Assembly: GCF_014196625.1 (NCBI RefSeq)
Contig: NZ_JACIDZ010000004.1
Span: 124,001 to 188,000, forward strand
Source of the DNA: Martelella radicis
GTDB taxonomy: Bacteria > Pseudomonadota > Alphaproteobacteria > Rhizobiales > Rhizobiaceae
DNA length: 64,000 nucleotides
Direction: 5' to 3'
The notes under the pieces are model-generated. The model searched no databases. It saw only the letters and a list, made by a program, of their open reading frames with translations, and had not been told where the DNA came from. The position numbers were made by a program, and so were the translations under genes. This document shows positions 17,669 through 26,718 of this stretch, piece by piece (position 1 is the stretch's first letter; the number at the start of each line of letters is the position of its first letter).

Positions 17669-19690
17669 TTAGCCGCCGCCGTCATGGAAGTGATCATAGA
17701 TCTGCTGCGCCATCGCTTCCGAGATGCCCTCGACGGCGCTGAGATCGGTCAGCCCGGCGCGCGAGACGGCCTTGGCCGAGCCGAAATGCTGCAGCAGCGC
17801 CCGCTTGCGCGACGGGCCGATGCCGGCGATCTCGTCGAGCGGGTTCTTCACCATCTCCTTCTTGCGCCGGGCGCGGTGCGAGCCGATGGCAAAGCGATGC
17901 GCCTCGTCGCGCAGGCGCTGGATGAAATAGAGCACCGGATCGCGCGGCGGCAACGAGAAATCGGGCTTGCCCTCCATGAAGAAGCGCTCGCGCCCGGCCT
18001 CGCGGTCCGCGCCCTTGGCGATGCCGATGGCGGTCACCGCATCCTTGATGCCGAGTTCTTCGAGAATGGCGCGCACCGCTGACATCTGCCCCTGGCCGCC
18101 ATCGATGAGGATGACATCCGGCCAGGCGGGGAAGGGGGCGTCGTCATCGGCCTCGACCGGCTGGCTGCGGTCGGGAATGCCGTGTTCCTTGACGAGACGT
18201 GAGAAACGGCGGGTCATCACCTCGCGCATCATGCCGAAATCGTCGCCCGGCGTGATCTCCGTCGATTTGATGTTGAACTTGCGATACTGCGCCTTCACGA
18301 AGCCTTCCGGCCCGGCGACGATCATGCCGCCGACGGCATTGGTGCCCATGATATGGGAGTTGTCGTAGACCTCGATGCGCCGGGGGGCCGAAGAGAGCCC
18401 GAAGGTCTCGGCAAAGCCCTGCAGCAGGCGCGATTGCGTTGCCGTTTCGGAAAGCTTGCGGCCATGGGCCTCGCGCGCATTGGCGAGAACATGGTCGACC
18501 GCCTCGCGCTTTTCGCCCCGCTTGGGCACGGCGATGTTCACCTTGCGCCCGGCGCGTTCGGAAAGCGCCAGTTCAAGCAAAGCCCGCTCCTCGATCTCCT
18601 CCGACAGGAAGACGTCGCGCGGGATCGGCTTGTCATCGTAGAACTGCGCCAGGAACGCGTTGAGGATTTCGGCGGCGGACAGCGAGGGATCGGTTTTCGG
18701 GAAATAGGCGCGGTTGCCCCAGTTCTGGCCGGTCCGGTAGAAGAACACCTGGATGCAGCAGAGCCCGCCTTCGTTATGAATGGCGAAGACATCGGCCTCC
18801 TCGATCCCCGCCGGATTGACGCCCTGGTGGCCGAGCACATGGGAAAGCGCCGACAGGCGGTCGCGATAGATCGCCGCGCGCTCGAAGTCGAGCTCTTCGG
18901 AGGCCTGGTTCATGGCGTCCGCGAGTTCGGCGTGAACCTGCTTGCTCTTGCCCGAAAGAAAGGCCTTCGCCTCGTTCACCAGCTCGCCATAGTCCTCGGT
19001 GGAGATCTCGCCGGTGCAGGGGCCGGCGCAGCGCTTGATCTGGTAGAGCAGGCAGGGCCGCGTGCGACTTTCATAGACGCTGTCGGTGCAGGAGCGGATC
19101 AGGAAGGCCCGCTGCATGGCGTTGATCGTGCGTCCGACCGCGCCGGCTGAGGCAAAGGGGCCGAAATAGTCGCCCTTGCGGGCGCGCGCGCCGCGATGCT
19201 TGAACAGCGCCGGGGCCTCGTGATCGCCGGTGATCAGGATATAGGGAAAGGACTTGTCGTCGCGCAGCAGAACGTTGAAGCGCGGCCGCAAGCGCTTGAT
19301 CAGGTTTGCCTCCAGCAGCAGCGCCTCGGTCTCCGTCCGCGTGGTGACGAATTCCATATGCGCCGTCTGGGTGATCATGCGGGTGATGCGGTTGGAATGT
19401 CCGCGCCCCTGGGCGTAATTGGTGACGCGCTTCTTCAGCGAGCGCGCCTTGCCAACGTAAAGCACGTCGCCATTGGCGTTGAACATGCGGTAGACGCCGG
19501 GGCTGTTGGGCAGGTGCTTGACGAATTCGCCGATCAGCGCCGCGCCCTTCAGCGCGTGTTTTTGGCTGGCGGCGTCATTCCAGACAATCTCGCCCGCCTC
19601 GATCGCGGCGCTTGTCTCCGCCACCTCCGGCAGGTCGCCGTCGTCTTCGTCATAAAGGATGCCGCCATCGGGCGGCGTCTGTCGTGTCAT
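17669..19690 (-). CDS. uvrC: Excinuclease ABC subunit C
   Basis: A 673-residue UvrC, the double-incision nuclease of nucleotide excision repair. In order it has an N-terminal GIY-YIG nuclease (SPGVYRM and [13 protein letters not shown], about 60-140), a UvrB-binding UVR segment (about 255-290), a Cys-containing [19 protein letters not shown] region, the RNase H-like endonuclease domain with [10 protein letters not shown] and [10 protein letters not shown], and C-terminal helix-hairpin-helix motifs ([25 protein letters not shown]). About 50 extra acidic N-terminal residues are usual in Rhizobiales. Its start overlaps the upstream SDR gene by four bases. Confidence 0.96.
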   Translation of the reverse strand: MTRQTPPDGGILYDEDDGDLPEVAETSAAIEAGEIVWNDAASQKHALKGAALIGEFVKHLPNSPGVYRMFNANGDVLYVGKARSLKKRVTNYAQGRGHSNRITRMITQTAHMEFVTTRTETEALLLEANLIKRLRPRFNVLLRDDKSFPYILITGDHEAPALFKHRGARARKGDYFGPFASAGAVGRTINAMQRAFLIRSCTDSVYESRTRPCLLYQIKRCAGPCTGEISTEDYGELVNEAKAFLSGKSKQVHAELADAMNQASEELDFERAAIYRDRLSALSHVLGHQGVNPAGIEEADVFAIHNEGGLCCIQVFFYRTGQNWGNRAYFPKTDPSLSAAEILNAFLAQFYDDKPIPRDVFLSEEIEERALLELALSERAGRKVNIAVPKRGEKREAVDHVLANAREAHGRKLSETATQSRLLQGFAETFGLSSAPRRIEVYDNSHIMGTNAVGGMIVAGPEGFVKAQYRKFNIKSTEITPGDDFGMMREVMTRRFSRLVKEHGIPDRSQPVEADDDAPFPAWPDVILIDGGQGQMSAVRAILEELGIKDAVTAIGIAKGADREAGRERFFMEGKPDFSLPPRDPVLYFIQRLRDEAHRFAIGSHRARRKKEMVKNPLDEIAGIGPSRKRALLQHFGSAKAVSRAGLTDLSAVEGISEAMAQQIYDHFHDGGG

Positions 19691-20457
19691 TCGTTGATCC
19701 CTGCCACATCGGGCGTTTCCCAGGCCAGGTGCTGCCCGCCATCGAGCGCAATCATCTGTCCCGTGATCGAAGGCGTTTCGAAGAGATAGCGAATCGTTGA
19801 CCCGAATTCGCCAAGCTCCGGTGCTCTCCTTAAGATAAGAGCCGCGACCTGGCTTTCAAAATCCTCATCGCTCTGCCGGCTGTTTTTAAGCGTCGGTCCC
19901 GGACCGATGGCGTTGACGCGGATGCGGGGCGCGAGCGCCTGCGCCAGCGTTTGCGTTGCCGCCCACATGGCGCTCTTGGAAAGCCCGTAGGTGAAGAAGT
20001 TCGGAACCGGCGCCCAGACCCGCTGGTCGATCATGTTGACGATCAGCCCGTTTGCGCCGTCGGGCAATTGCCGGGCAAAATGCTCGGCCAGAATGAGCGG
20101 CGCCTTCACGTGGATGGCGAAATGCTGGTCGAACTGCGCCTCATCGAAATGGTCGGCGCTGTCGGCGCGAAACAGGGAGGCATTGTTGACGAGCAAATCA
20201 ACCGGCCCCATCGCAGCATTGACCGCGCCGAAAAGCCCGCCGGTCGCTTCGGCATCCAGGAGATCGGCGCCGAAGGCTTCGGCCTCAACGCCCGTCCGGC
20301 GCAATGATTTAGCCAGTTCACGGGCCTCGGAAAGGGAGGTATGGGCATGGATTGCCACATTGAAGCCGCAATTGGCCAGGTCCTCGACGATCGCGCGGCC
20401 AAGTCTTTTCGCGCCTCCCGTGACGAGCACGGTCCTGGCGGATGTGTTCTGCTGCAT
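19687..20457 (-). CDS. Short-chain dehydrogenase/reductase (FolM/pteridine reductase-like)
   Basis: A 256-residue classical SDR. Cofactor motif [11 protein letters not shown], the NNAS segment and the YGLSK active-site Tyr-Lys pair are present. The glycine-rich loop [11 protein letters not shown] with Arg and the late GPGPTLKN resemble FolM and pteridine reductases that act on dihydrofolate or dihydromonapterin. The 4-base overlap with uvrC shows they are translated together. A general ketoacyl reductase role cannot be excluded. Confidence 0.82.
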   Translation of the reverse strand: MQQNTSARTVLVTGGAKRLGRAIVEDLANCGFNVAIHAHTSLSEARELAKSLRRTGVEAEAFGADLLDAEATGGLFGAVNAAMGPVDLLVNNASLFRADSADHFDEAQFDQHFAIHVKAPLILAEHFARQLPDGANGLIVNMIDQRVWAPVPNFFTYGLSKSAMWAATQTLAQALAPRIRVNAIGPGPTLKNSRQSDEDFESQVAALILRRAPELGEFGSTIRYLFETPSITGQMIALDGGQHLAWETPDVAGINE

Positions 20458-20787
20458 CGTGATGTTCCCTCTCTTCGGCCGAAAGCTTATATCGCCTCTC
20501 GCGTCAAAGCGCCAAATGGAAATTGATGCGGTTGCTCGATGGTGATGGCGCTACTGAAAGAACTTCTTTAGTTTAAATAACGTTAAATTTTGTATAAATC
20601 TTTTATTAAACATAAACTTCTTTCTGATTTTGACTGTAAATAGATCGTTAACCAAGGATATTACAAGGACTTTTTGAGTATTGAAAAGGTGTGTTCCCGG
20701 TTCTATTTCATCTTTTAAGCGCATACGGCGCGGTGATCGCCTTTTCCCGGGCGTCCGGCAGCCGGTATCGACTGAAGGAGAGACAAG
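20458..20787. promoter_or_regulatory. AT-rich divergent control region before the outer-membrane barrel gene
   Basis: About 330 bases with no credible reading frame, markedly AT-rich between about 20,560 and 20,690. It separates the SDR-uvrC run (minus strand) from the Omp25-like gene (plus strand) and must hold both promoters. The long upstream stretch suggests an extended 5' leader, as is common for abundant porin-type mRNAs that are sRNA targets. I could not fix a -35/-10 pair with confidence. Confidence 0.4.
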
Positions 20788-21432
20788 ATGCGGAACATGA
20801 ACAAGACACTTGCTGCCGCAACCGCGGTACTGATGGGCGCCGGCGCGGCTCAGGCCGCCGATGCGATCGTTGCCCAGCCCTATGAACCGAGCCCGGCGAC
20901 CTATGCGGCTCCGGCGCCGATCTCCAACTGGAGCGGCTTCTATCTCGGCGGCGCCGCCAACTGGGACTGGGGCACGTTCGATGAGGGCGACTTCAAGGCA
21001 GACGGCTGGGGCGGCACGCTGTTCGGCGGCTACAACATGCAGTCCGGCTCGATCGTCTACGGTGTGGAAGGCGACCTCGCCACCTCCAACCAGAGCGAGA
21101 CCATCAATCCCGGCCTGAAGATGGAGCAGGGCTTCAACGGCTCGCTGCGCGGTCGCGTCGGCTATGCCATGGATCCTGTCCTGCTGTACGGCACGGCCGG
21201 TCTCGCCGGTTCCAAGCTGGTTGCCAAGCAGGCCGGCGACAAGGACACGCAGATGGGCTGGGGCTGGACTGTCGGCGCCGGTGTCGAAGCCATGGTCACC
21301 GAGAACATTTCGGCCCGCGTCGAATATCGCTATACCGACTACGGCAAGCAGGACTTCAAGCTCAACGGCAACACCTATGAGCGCGGCTTCCAGGAAAACA
21401 CCGTCAAGGTTGGTCTCGGCGTCCACTTCTGA
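20788..21432 (+). CDS. Omp25/Omp31-type outer-membrane beta-barrel protein
   Basis: A 214-residue outer-membrane protein. A signal peptide (MRNMNKTLAAATAVLMGAGAAQA) ends near residue 23. After a Pro-rich linker comes the family marker NWSGFYLGGAANWDWG, followed by alternating barrel strands with GWGGTLFGGYNMQ, GRVGYA and EYRYTDYGKQ. The C-terminus VKVGLGVHF ends in Phe, the BAM recognition signal. Relatives in Brucella and Rhizobium are abundant structural proteins. A GGAGA ribosome site precedes the ATG, and a terminator follows within 30 bases, so it is monocistronic. Confidence 0.9.
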   Translation: MRNMNKTLAAATAVLMGAGAAQAADAIVAQPYEPSPATYAAPAPISNWSGFYLGGAANWDWGTFDEGDFKADGWGGTLFGGYNMQSGSIVYGVEGDLATSNQSETINPGLKMEQGFNGSLRGRVGYAMDPVLLYGTAGLAGSKLVAKQAGDKDTQMGWGWTVGAGVEAMVTENISARVEYRYTDYGKQDFKLNGNTYERGFQENTVKVGLGVHF

Positions 21433-21458
21433 TTGCCGTTCCGCTGCAGGACATTAAG

Positions 21459-21487
21459 AAAACCCGCCATCACGGCGGGTTTTCGCG
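21459..21487 (+). terminator. Rho-independent terminator of the outer-membrane barrel gene
   Basis: The arms AAAACCCGCC and GGCGGGTTTT pair around ATCAC, and TTTTCGCGTTTT follows. The A-rich left flank means it can also end transcription of the GST gene coming from the other side. Confidence 0.9.
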
Positions 21488-21507
21488 TTTTATGCCCAAC
21501 CGGCGGC

Positions 21508-22107
21508 TCAAACGTGTGACTTCAGCGTTCTGAAGGCCGGAAAGGCCTCCTCGAAGGCAGACGGCCAGCGGGCGAGGCGAACGCGATGTTCCTCCCATTC
21601 GCCCGGGAAACGCAGCATCAGATAGCCGATGAGCCCGCCGAGGGCGAAATGGCCTGCATTCAGCTTCTTCTTCAGTTGCGGCGGGTTCTCATCGAGATAA
21701 TCGAGGCCGCGACGGATCTTGTCCCATTGCCGGTCGACCCATGGCTGGTGCCAGGTCTCGGGCGTGCGGTAGCGCTTCTCATAGACAACCAGCACTACCG
21801 CGTCGCAAATGCCGTCGCAAAGCGCTTCCATGCGTTCGACCGCTGCGCGCTTTTCAAGCTTGTGCGGGTAGAGGCGCTTGTCATCTGCAAGGCGGTCGAG
21901 ATAGTGCATGATCGTGCGGCTGTCGTAGAGCGTCAGGCCGTCATCGGTTACAAGCGTCGGGATCTTGCCAAGCGGGTTGGCGGCAAGCAGAGCCTCCGGC
22001 GGCTTTACCGTGTCAACCGGCTCGAGATCGATGTCGAGGCCGAGATGGTGTGCGGCCATGACCACCTTGGCGGAAAACGGCGAGGCAGTCGCATAAAGCA
22101 GTTTCAC
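21508..22107 (-). CDS. Glutathione S-transferase family protein
   Basis: A 199-residue GST. The thioredoxin-like N-terminal domain (about 1-80) starts KLLYATASPFSAKVV, with Ser at the likely thiol-activating position. NPLGKIPTL has the cis-Pro, and LYDSRTIMHYL the glutathione-binding Ser. An all-helical domain follows (about 85-199). Substrate is unknown. It is convergent with the outer-membrane barrel gene and shares its terminator region. Confidence 0.9.
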   Translation of the reverse strand: MKLLYATASPFSAKVVMAAHHLGLDIDLEPVDTVKPPEALLAANPLGKIPTLVTDDGLTLYDSRTIMHYLDRLADDKRLYPHKLEKRAAVERMEALCDGICDAVVLVVYEKRYRTPETWHQPWVDRQWDKIRRGLDYLDENPPQLKKKLNAGHFALGGLIGYLMLRFPGEWEEHRVRLARWPSAFEEAFPAFRTLKSHV

Positions 22108-22215
22108 TGGTCACTCCCTCCGGTCATTGCTGTCAGGCATGCTGCCTGAGATTCGCGAGATCGCGTCACCAGAACCGATAGACCGGAACCGCGCTCGCGT
22201 GAAGGGCGATCCGCG

Positions 22216-23079
22216 TCAGTTCTGGTCGTGCTGTTCTCCGGCAATCCAGAATGAGCGCTGGCTTGCGAAACGGTCCTGCGCCAGGCTCTCCTTCAGAAAG
22301 GGCAGCAGGATGTTGAGCTCCGCCTTCAGCGTGTAGGGCGGGTTGACGATGACGAGGCCGGAGCCGATGAGACCGTCGCTTTCGCGGTCACTCCTGACCG
22401 AAAGCTCTGCGCAGAGGGTTTTGGGTATGCCCAGCCCCTCAAGCGCGCCATGGAAGGCTGAGACCGGCGCGCCTTTCTTCAACGGGTACCAGAGGCAGTA
22501 GGTGCCCGTGGCAAAACGCCGGTAGGCCTTGGCCAGGCCATCCACAAGCCGCTCGAACTCGCCCTCTTTCTCGAAGGGCGGATCGACGAGAACAAGGCCG
22601 CGCCGTTCCTTCGGCGGCAGGTGGCCCGCAAGCGACAGCCAGCCGTCGAGCTTCGTCGCCCGCACATGATGGTCGCCGGCAAAGCGTGCCTGAAGCGTCG
22701 CGAAATCCGCCTCGTGCAGTTCCATCAGGGAAAGCCGGTCCTGCTTGCGCATCAGCATGCGGGCGAGTTTCGGCGAGCCCGGATAGGTCGCGATCTCCGG
22801 CGTCGCGTTCATCGCCCTGACGGCGTCGAGATAGGGGGCTAGGAGGGCGGCGACATCGTCCGGGAGGTCGGTTGCGAGAAGCCGGCCGATGCCGGTCTGC
22901 CACTCGCCGGTCTTCTGCGCCTCGGCGCTGGACAGGTCGTATTGCCCGGTGCCGGCATGGGTGTCGAGAATGCGGAAGGCGGCCTCCTTCTTCTGGAGAT
23001 AGGTGATCAGCCGCGCGAAAACCGCATGCTTGAGCACATCCGCGAAGTTTCCGGCGTGGTAGATGTGTCGATAGTTCAT
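22216..23079 (-). CDS. rlmJ: 23S rRNA (adenine(2030)-N6)-methyltransferase
   Basis: A 287-residue SAM-dependent RNA methyltransferase (RlmJ, formerly YhiR/ComJ) that modifies A2030 of 23S rRNA. NYRHIYHAGNFADVLKH at the N-terminus is unique to the family. DTHAGTGQYDL is the SAM-binding motif, and VLVDPPFE is the catalytic (D/N)PP(Y/F) motif. Length matches E. coli RlmJ. It is divergent from the Nudix gene. Confidence 0.95.
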   Translation of the reverse strand: MNYRHIYHAGNFADVLKHAVFARLITYLQKKEAAFRILDTHAGTGQYDLSSAEAQKTGEWQTGIGRLLATDLPDDVAALLAPYLDAVRAMNATPEIATYPGSPKLARMLMRKQDRLSLMELHEADFATLQARFAGDHHVRATKLDGWLSLAGHLPPKERRGLVLVDPPFEKEGEFERLVDGLAKAYRRFATGTYCLWYPLKKGAPVSAFHGALEGLGIPKTLCAELSVRSDRESDGLIGSGLVIVNPPYTLKAELNILLPFLKESLAQDRFASQRSFWIAGEQHDQN

Positions 23080-23183
23080 TGCGGCTCCGCATTGTGTTTG
23101 CAGGAGAAGTTATTATGAGTCTCGAACATGTTTTACAAGCAGCGTCCGGCAACGGGCGGCGGCGTTTTCAAAAGGACATTTTC

Positions 23184-23786
23184 ATGACCAGGGACCAGAG
23201 CGCGCCCATTTCCAACCTGTCCAGGACCACGCTGAGCGACGGCTGGTGCCGGCTGGTCGAGTATGCATTCGACTATCACTTTGCCGATGGAAGGGTCGTC
23301 GAACGCTCCTGGGAGGTCTGCGAACGGCCAGAGGCCACGTCGGTTCTCGTATTCGATCGCTCCAGCCGGAAATTCGTGCTCGTCCGCCAGTTCCGCGTTC
23401 CCGTCTATGCGATGGGCGAGGGGGATGGCTTTTTTCTGGAAACAGCGGCCGGTCTGATCGACGACGGCGAAAGCCCGGAGGAAACCGCCATCCGGGAAGT
23501 ATGCGAGGAAACGGGATATCATGTCGAGGAACTGCTGCCGATCCGCGCCATCATCGCAGCGCCCGGCCTGATGACGGAGAAGATCCATTGTTATGCCGCC
23601 ATCGTCGATGAGGGCATGCGGATCGGTGCCGGCGGCGGGCTCGACGAAGAACACGAAGAAATCCAAGTCGTGCATCTTGCCTTCGACGAAGCCATGGCGA
23701 TGGTCGATAGCGGCGAGATATCCGACGCGAAGACAATCGTTATGCTGCAATGGGCGGCCTTGAACAGGGACGTATTCGGTCTTTGA
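23184..23786 (+). CDS. nudK: Nudix hydrolase, GDP-mannose pyrophosphatase-like
   Basis: A 200-residue Nudix protein cleaving a nucleoside diphosphate-sugar, by similarity GDP-mannose. The Nudix box is complete: a Gly, five residues, Glu, seven residues, then REVCEETGY, within 23451-23519. The N-terminal SWEVCERPEATSVLVFD and the later APGLMTEKIHCYAA match the NudK/ADP-ribose pyrophosphatase group. The ATG at 23184, after AAAGGA, is chosen over an in-frame ATG at 23079 that overlaps the rlmJ start. ADP-ribose as substrate is possible. Confidence 0.85.
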   Translation: MTRDQSAPISNLSRTTLSDGWCRLVEYAFDYHFADGRVVERSWEVCERPEATSVLVFDRSSRKFVLVRQFRVPVYAMGEGDGFFLETAAGLIDDGESPEETAIREVCEETGYHVEELLPIRAIIAAPGLMTEKIHCYAAIVDEGMRIGAGGGLDEEHEEIQVVHLAFDEAMAMVDSGEISDAKTIVMLQWAALNRDVFGL

Positions 23787-23798
23787 GCGCTGGCGGCA

Positions 23799-25394
23799 TC
23801 AAGGTGTCGCGTAGTCCATGCGGTAGCGCGGGACCTGAAGCGTATCGAAGCCGATCGCGATCAAGTCGCCGTTTTCCTGGAGGAGCGTCGCAAGAGCGGC
23901 GGTATCGCGGGCCGAGAGGACCGGCGCATCGGTGCTGATCGGCGTTGCCGAAAGACGTTCCTGGATTGCCTCGCGCCGGCCCCAATTACCCATCGCCTGC
24001 GTGGTGACGTCAAGCCACAGGCGCAAGTGCCGCACGAGGTCGACCGTGTCGCGCACGAGAGGCTCGCGCGGATAATAAATGGCGAGCGGCGTTGCGGTGA
24101 AATTGCCGGCGGGCTCGGTCTCGTAGAAGCGGATGGAAACGAGATCGGTTTTCTCCGTTATGGTCTGGAGCGCGGTCTCGTCCAGCGTCCCCGTAGTGAT
24201 CGTGCCAAGGGCTTCTATCGTTTCCTCCGGACGGCCCCAGAGCGCTGCCTGGCGCTCTTCCGACAATTCGCCCGCATAATCGAGCATTCCGGCGGCTTCG
24301 CTGGTGCCGTCCAGATCGGCATGGGCGGCATCGGGATAGAGCGAGAAGGCACCCTCTCGAGGCAGGTAGTAGAGCGCGAAGCGTGTCGTGATGAAGCGCT
24401 CGAGCAGGTCCTGCACCGTGTCCCTTTCCGCGGGCGTCGCGTTCTTCCAGACATATTTCGTCAGGAAGCGAAAGCCGCGATCCTGATCGATGATCCAGCG
24501 ATGCAGCCGGTCCGGCGCCTCCGGCATCGGCTTTGAAAGGCCGGCGATCACCGATGCGAAGATGCGGTCGGTGTAGCGAAGCGGCATGTCGGGGCGAATA
24601 TTGTCGCCGTTTGAATCGACGAACATCTTGATGATCTTGCCGCTGTCGCCGATATCGCCGCCCTCCAGCATTTCGCCGGTATTGCGGTCGCGCGGCCCCC
24701 ACAGGCCCGTCTCGGGATTCTGGTTATCGTAGAACCATCGATAGTAGGACTGCTTCCAGTCTTCCGGGAAGCCGTAGAATCCGAGCCGCTCATCCTGCTC
24801 GATCAGGTCCTGCAACTCGACTGCGCTGACAAAGGCCGGCTTGATCATGGTGCCGATCCAGCCGACCTGCGAGGCATCGTCCAGCATGGTCGTCAGTTCT
24901 TCCGGCGTGTCGATCCTGTCGAGGAAGGAGAGCGGATATTCGAGTGCGAAGGGCTCGCCTGCCTTGGCGCTCAAGGCCTCGATCAGATTGATCATGTTGG
25001 CCGTCACCCCGATATTGGTGACCACCGGATCGTCACCGTTGGGGTAGAAGGCGCCGGTGTCCGGGTTCTGCAGGCCCTTGAAGAAGGCGAGTTCTTCCTG
25101 TGCGTCAGTGAATTGGGGAATTCTGACCAGTCCCTGGCGCGTCGTCATCTGCTCGTGGATCTGGTTGAGGCGGGAAATGCCCTTCAGATAGTGCCCGTGG
25201 TCGAGATAATAGGACACGCTCAGCATCTCGAACTCGAAGGGCGAAAGATAGTAGCCTTCCTCCTTCAACGCTGCGTTCGCCGCAAAAATCTGTTTTACCC
25301 GGTTGGCCTCGAAGGCAATGAGCGCCGTAGCGGCCAGAACGGCGGCAACGGCGACCAGGCCCAGCGTGAAGATCAGCTTCCTGCCTTTCGACAT
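23799..25394 (-). CDS. Membrane-anchored protein with terpenoid-cyclase-like alpha/alpha toroid features
   Basis: A 531-residue protein of unknown function. The start at 25394 follows GGGAGGA, and the N-terminus has one hydrophobic segment (LIFTLGLVAVAAVLAATALIAF), so most of the protein should lie in the periplasm. The body has repeated helical segments, each preceded by a turn such as NPDTGAFYP or NPETGLWGP. That pattern resembles squalene-cyclase, prenyltransferase or lyase alpha/alpha toroids. I see no DxDD or metal site that would prove an enzyme. It lies 102 bases downstream of nadK on the same strand. Confidence 0.6.
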   Translation of the reverse strand: MSKGRKLIFTLGLVAVAAVLAATALIAFEANRVKQIFAANAALKEEGYYLSPFEFEMLSVSYYLDHGHYLKGISRLNQIHEQMTTRQGLVRIPQFTDAQEELAFFKGLQNPDTGAFYPNGDDPVVTNIGVTANMINLIEALSAKAGEPFALEYPLSFLDRIDTPEELTTMLDDASQVGWIGTMIKPAFVSAVELQDLIEQDERLGFYGFPEDWKQSYYRWFYDNQNPETGLWGPRDRNTGEMLEGGDIGDSGKIIKMFVDSNGDNIRPDMPLRYTDRIFASVIAGLSKPMPEAPDRLHRWIIDQDRGFRFLTKYVWKNATPAERDTVQDLLERFITTRFALYYLPREGAFSLYPDAAHADLDGTSEAAGMLDYAGELSEERQAALWGRPEETIEALGTITTGTLDETALQTITEKTDLVSIRFYETEPAGNFTATPLAIYYPREPLVRDTVDLVRHLRLWLDVTTQAMGNWGRREAIQERLSATPISTDAPVLSARDTAALATLLQENGDLIAIGFDTLQVPRYRMDYATP

Positions 25395-25496
25395 CCATTC
25401 CTCCCGCAATTCGATTGCCAGAATGCCGGAGGCGAATGATGCCTGTATTTTTGGTTGTGTCCTTGATGTCCCGCAAATCTGGCGGGCATTCATACC

Positions 25497-26270
25497 TCAG
25501 TCGGAAAACTGTTCGGCGAGGATACGTTCCGACCAGGACCGGTTCGGATCCGACAGGACCTTGGCCCGGGCCTCCGGATCCTGCTCGATGCGCACATGCA
25601 GCACATGCTTGACTTCGGTGTGGTCGGCAAAGGCGTTTACGAGGCGTTTTTCCGGTTCCAGCACTTCAATGTCGACCACCGAATTGTTCGGCAAAAGCGC
25701 GCCGCGCCAGCGTCGCGGACGGAAGGCGCTGACCGGGGTGATGGCGAGAAGCGGGGCCTCGAGCGGAATGATCGGCCCGTGAACCGAGAGATTATAGGCG
25801 GTGGAGCCGGCCGGCGTTGCCACGAGAATGCCGTCACAGGCAAGTTCCGGCAGGCGGACGCGATCATCGACACGCACCTGAAGCTTGGCTGCCTGGTGCG
25901 ACTGGCGCAGCATCGAAACCTCGTTGATCGCCAGCGCGATCGAGGATGTGCCGTCGGCGTTCCGCGTCGTCATCCTGAGCGGCCTGAGTTCGTTCACGTC
26001 GGCGGCCTTGAGCCGTTCGTGCAGGTTGTCGGTCGAATACTCGTTCATCAGGAAGCCGACCGAGCCGCGGTTCATGCCGTATACCGGAGTGTCGGAATTC
26101 ATGGTCTCGTGCAGCGTCTGCAGCATGAAGCCATCGCCGCCAAGTGCCACGATGAAGTCGGCTTCCTCGGCCGACGCGTTGCCATAGCGTCCGATCAGCT
26201 CCGCCTTTGCTTTCTTGGCATCGTCTGCTTCCGAAGACAGGAAGCACAGTAAAGGCGTTTTCTCTGGCAT
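25497..26270 (-). CDS. nadK: NAD kinase
   Basis: A 257-residue NAD kinase forming NADP from NAD and ATP. The GGDG motif (IVALGGDGFMLQTLH), the NRGSVGFLMN loop and the glycine-rich DGILVATPAGSTAYNLS are diagnostic. The start at 26270 (MPEKTPLL) gives the length usual in Rhizobiales; upstream in-frame Mets would add about 39 non-conserved residues. It precedes the toroid-like protein gene on the minus strand and is divergent from tRNA-Thr. Confidence 0.95.
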   Translation of the reverse strand: MPEKTPLLCFLSSEADDAKKAKAELIGRYGNASAEEADFIVALGGDGFMLQTLHETMNSDTPVYGMNRGSVGFLMNEYSTDNLHERLKAADVNELRPLRMTTRNADGTSSIALAINEVSMLRQSHQAAKLQVRVDDRVRLPELACDGILVATPAGSTAYNLSVHGPIIPLEAPLLAITPVSAFRPRRWRGALLPNNSVVDIEVLEPEKRLVNAFADHTEVKHVLHVRIEQDPEARAKVLSDPNRSWSERILAEQFSD

Positions 26271-26443
26271 TGCGCATTTCCGTTCGCGGGAAGAGGTCTT
26301 TCGCCGCGCCAGATCACCCGAGAGGGCAGTGTTTTGCAAGCCCCGAGCTGCAATGAACTTGATCGTAGCCGCGAAAATACCGGCCAAATTGTTGATTTTT
26401 TCGTTTTACAGAGAAGGCAAATCTGCTAGTGGGCATGCCCAAT

Positions 26444-26519
26444 GCCCTTGTAGCTCAGTTGGTAGAGCATCTGATTTGTAATCAGAGGGTCGCGGGTTCG
26501 AATCCTGCCGGGGGCACCA
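26444..26519 (+). tRNA. tRNA-Thr (anticodon TGT)
   Basis: A 76-base cloverleaf with 5' acceptor GCCCTTG pairing (including G-U pairs) with CGGGGGC at the 3' end. It has a D-arm with GCTCAGTTGGTAGAGC, anticodon stem-loop CTGATTTGTAATCAG with TGT, a T-arm GGTTCGAATCC and encoded CCA. Protein-like frames on the opposite strand here are artefacts of the tRNA. Confidence 0.97.
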
Positions 26520-26718
26520 AGTCGCTTTCAGGGTAATCGCTGCCGGGCGTTTCGAGAACGTCTTTTCCGCACGCTTACCCTGGCGCCATTTTGTCCGAGC
26601 CCTGAAAAGCTTGTCAAAATGCCGAGGATATTGCATGAAGTCGCGCCCGGTCATGCCGGCCTGTTGTGCGCATGAAACCCAACGGCTTTTGAAGCCGAGA
26701 TGAAATGAAGGTATGGAT

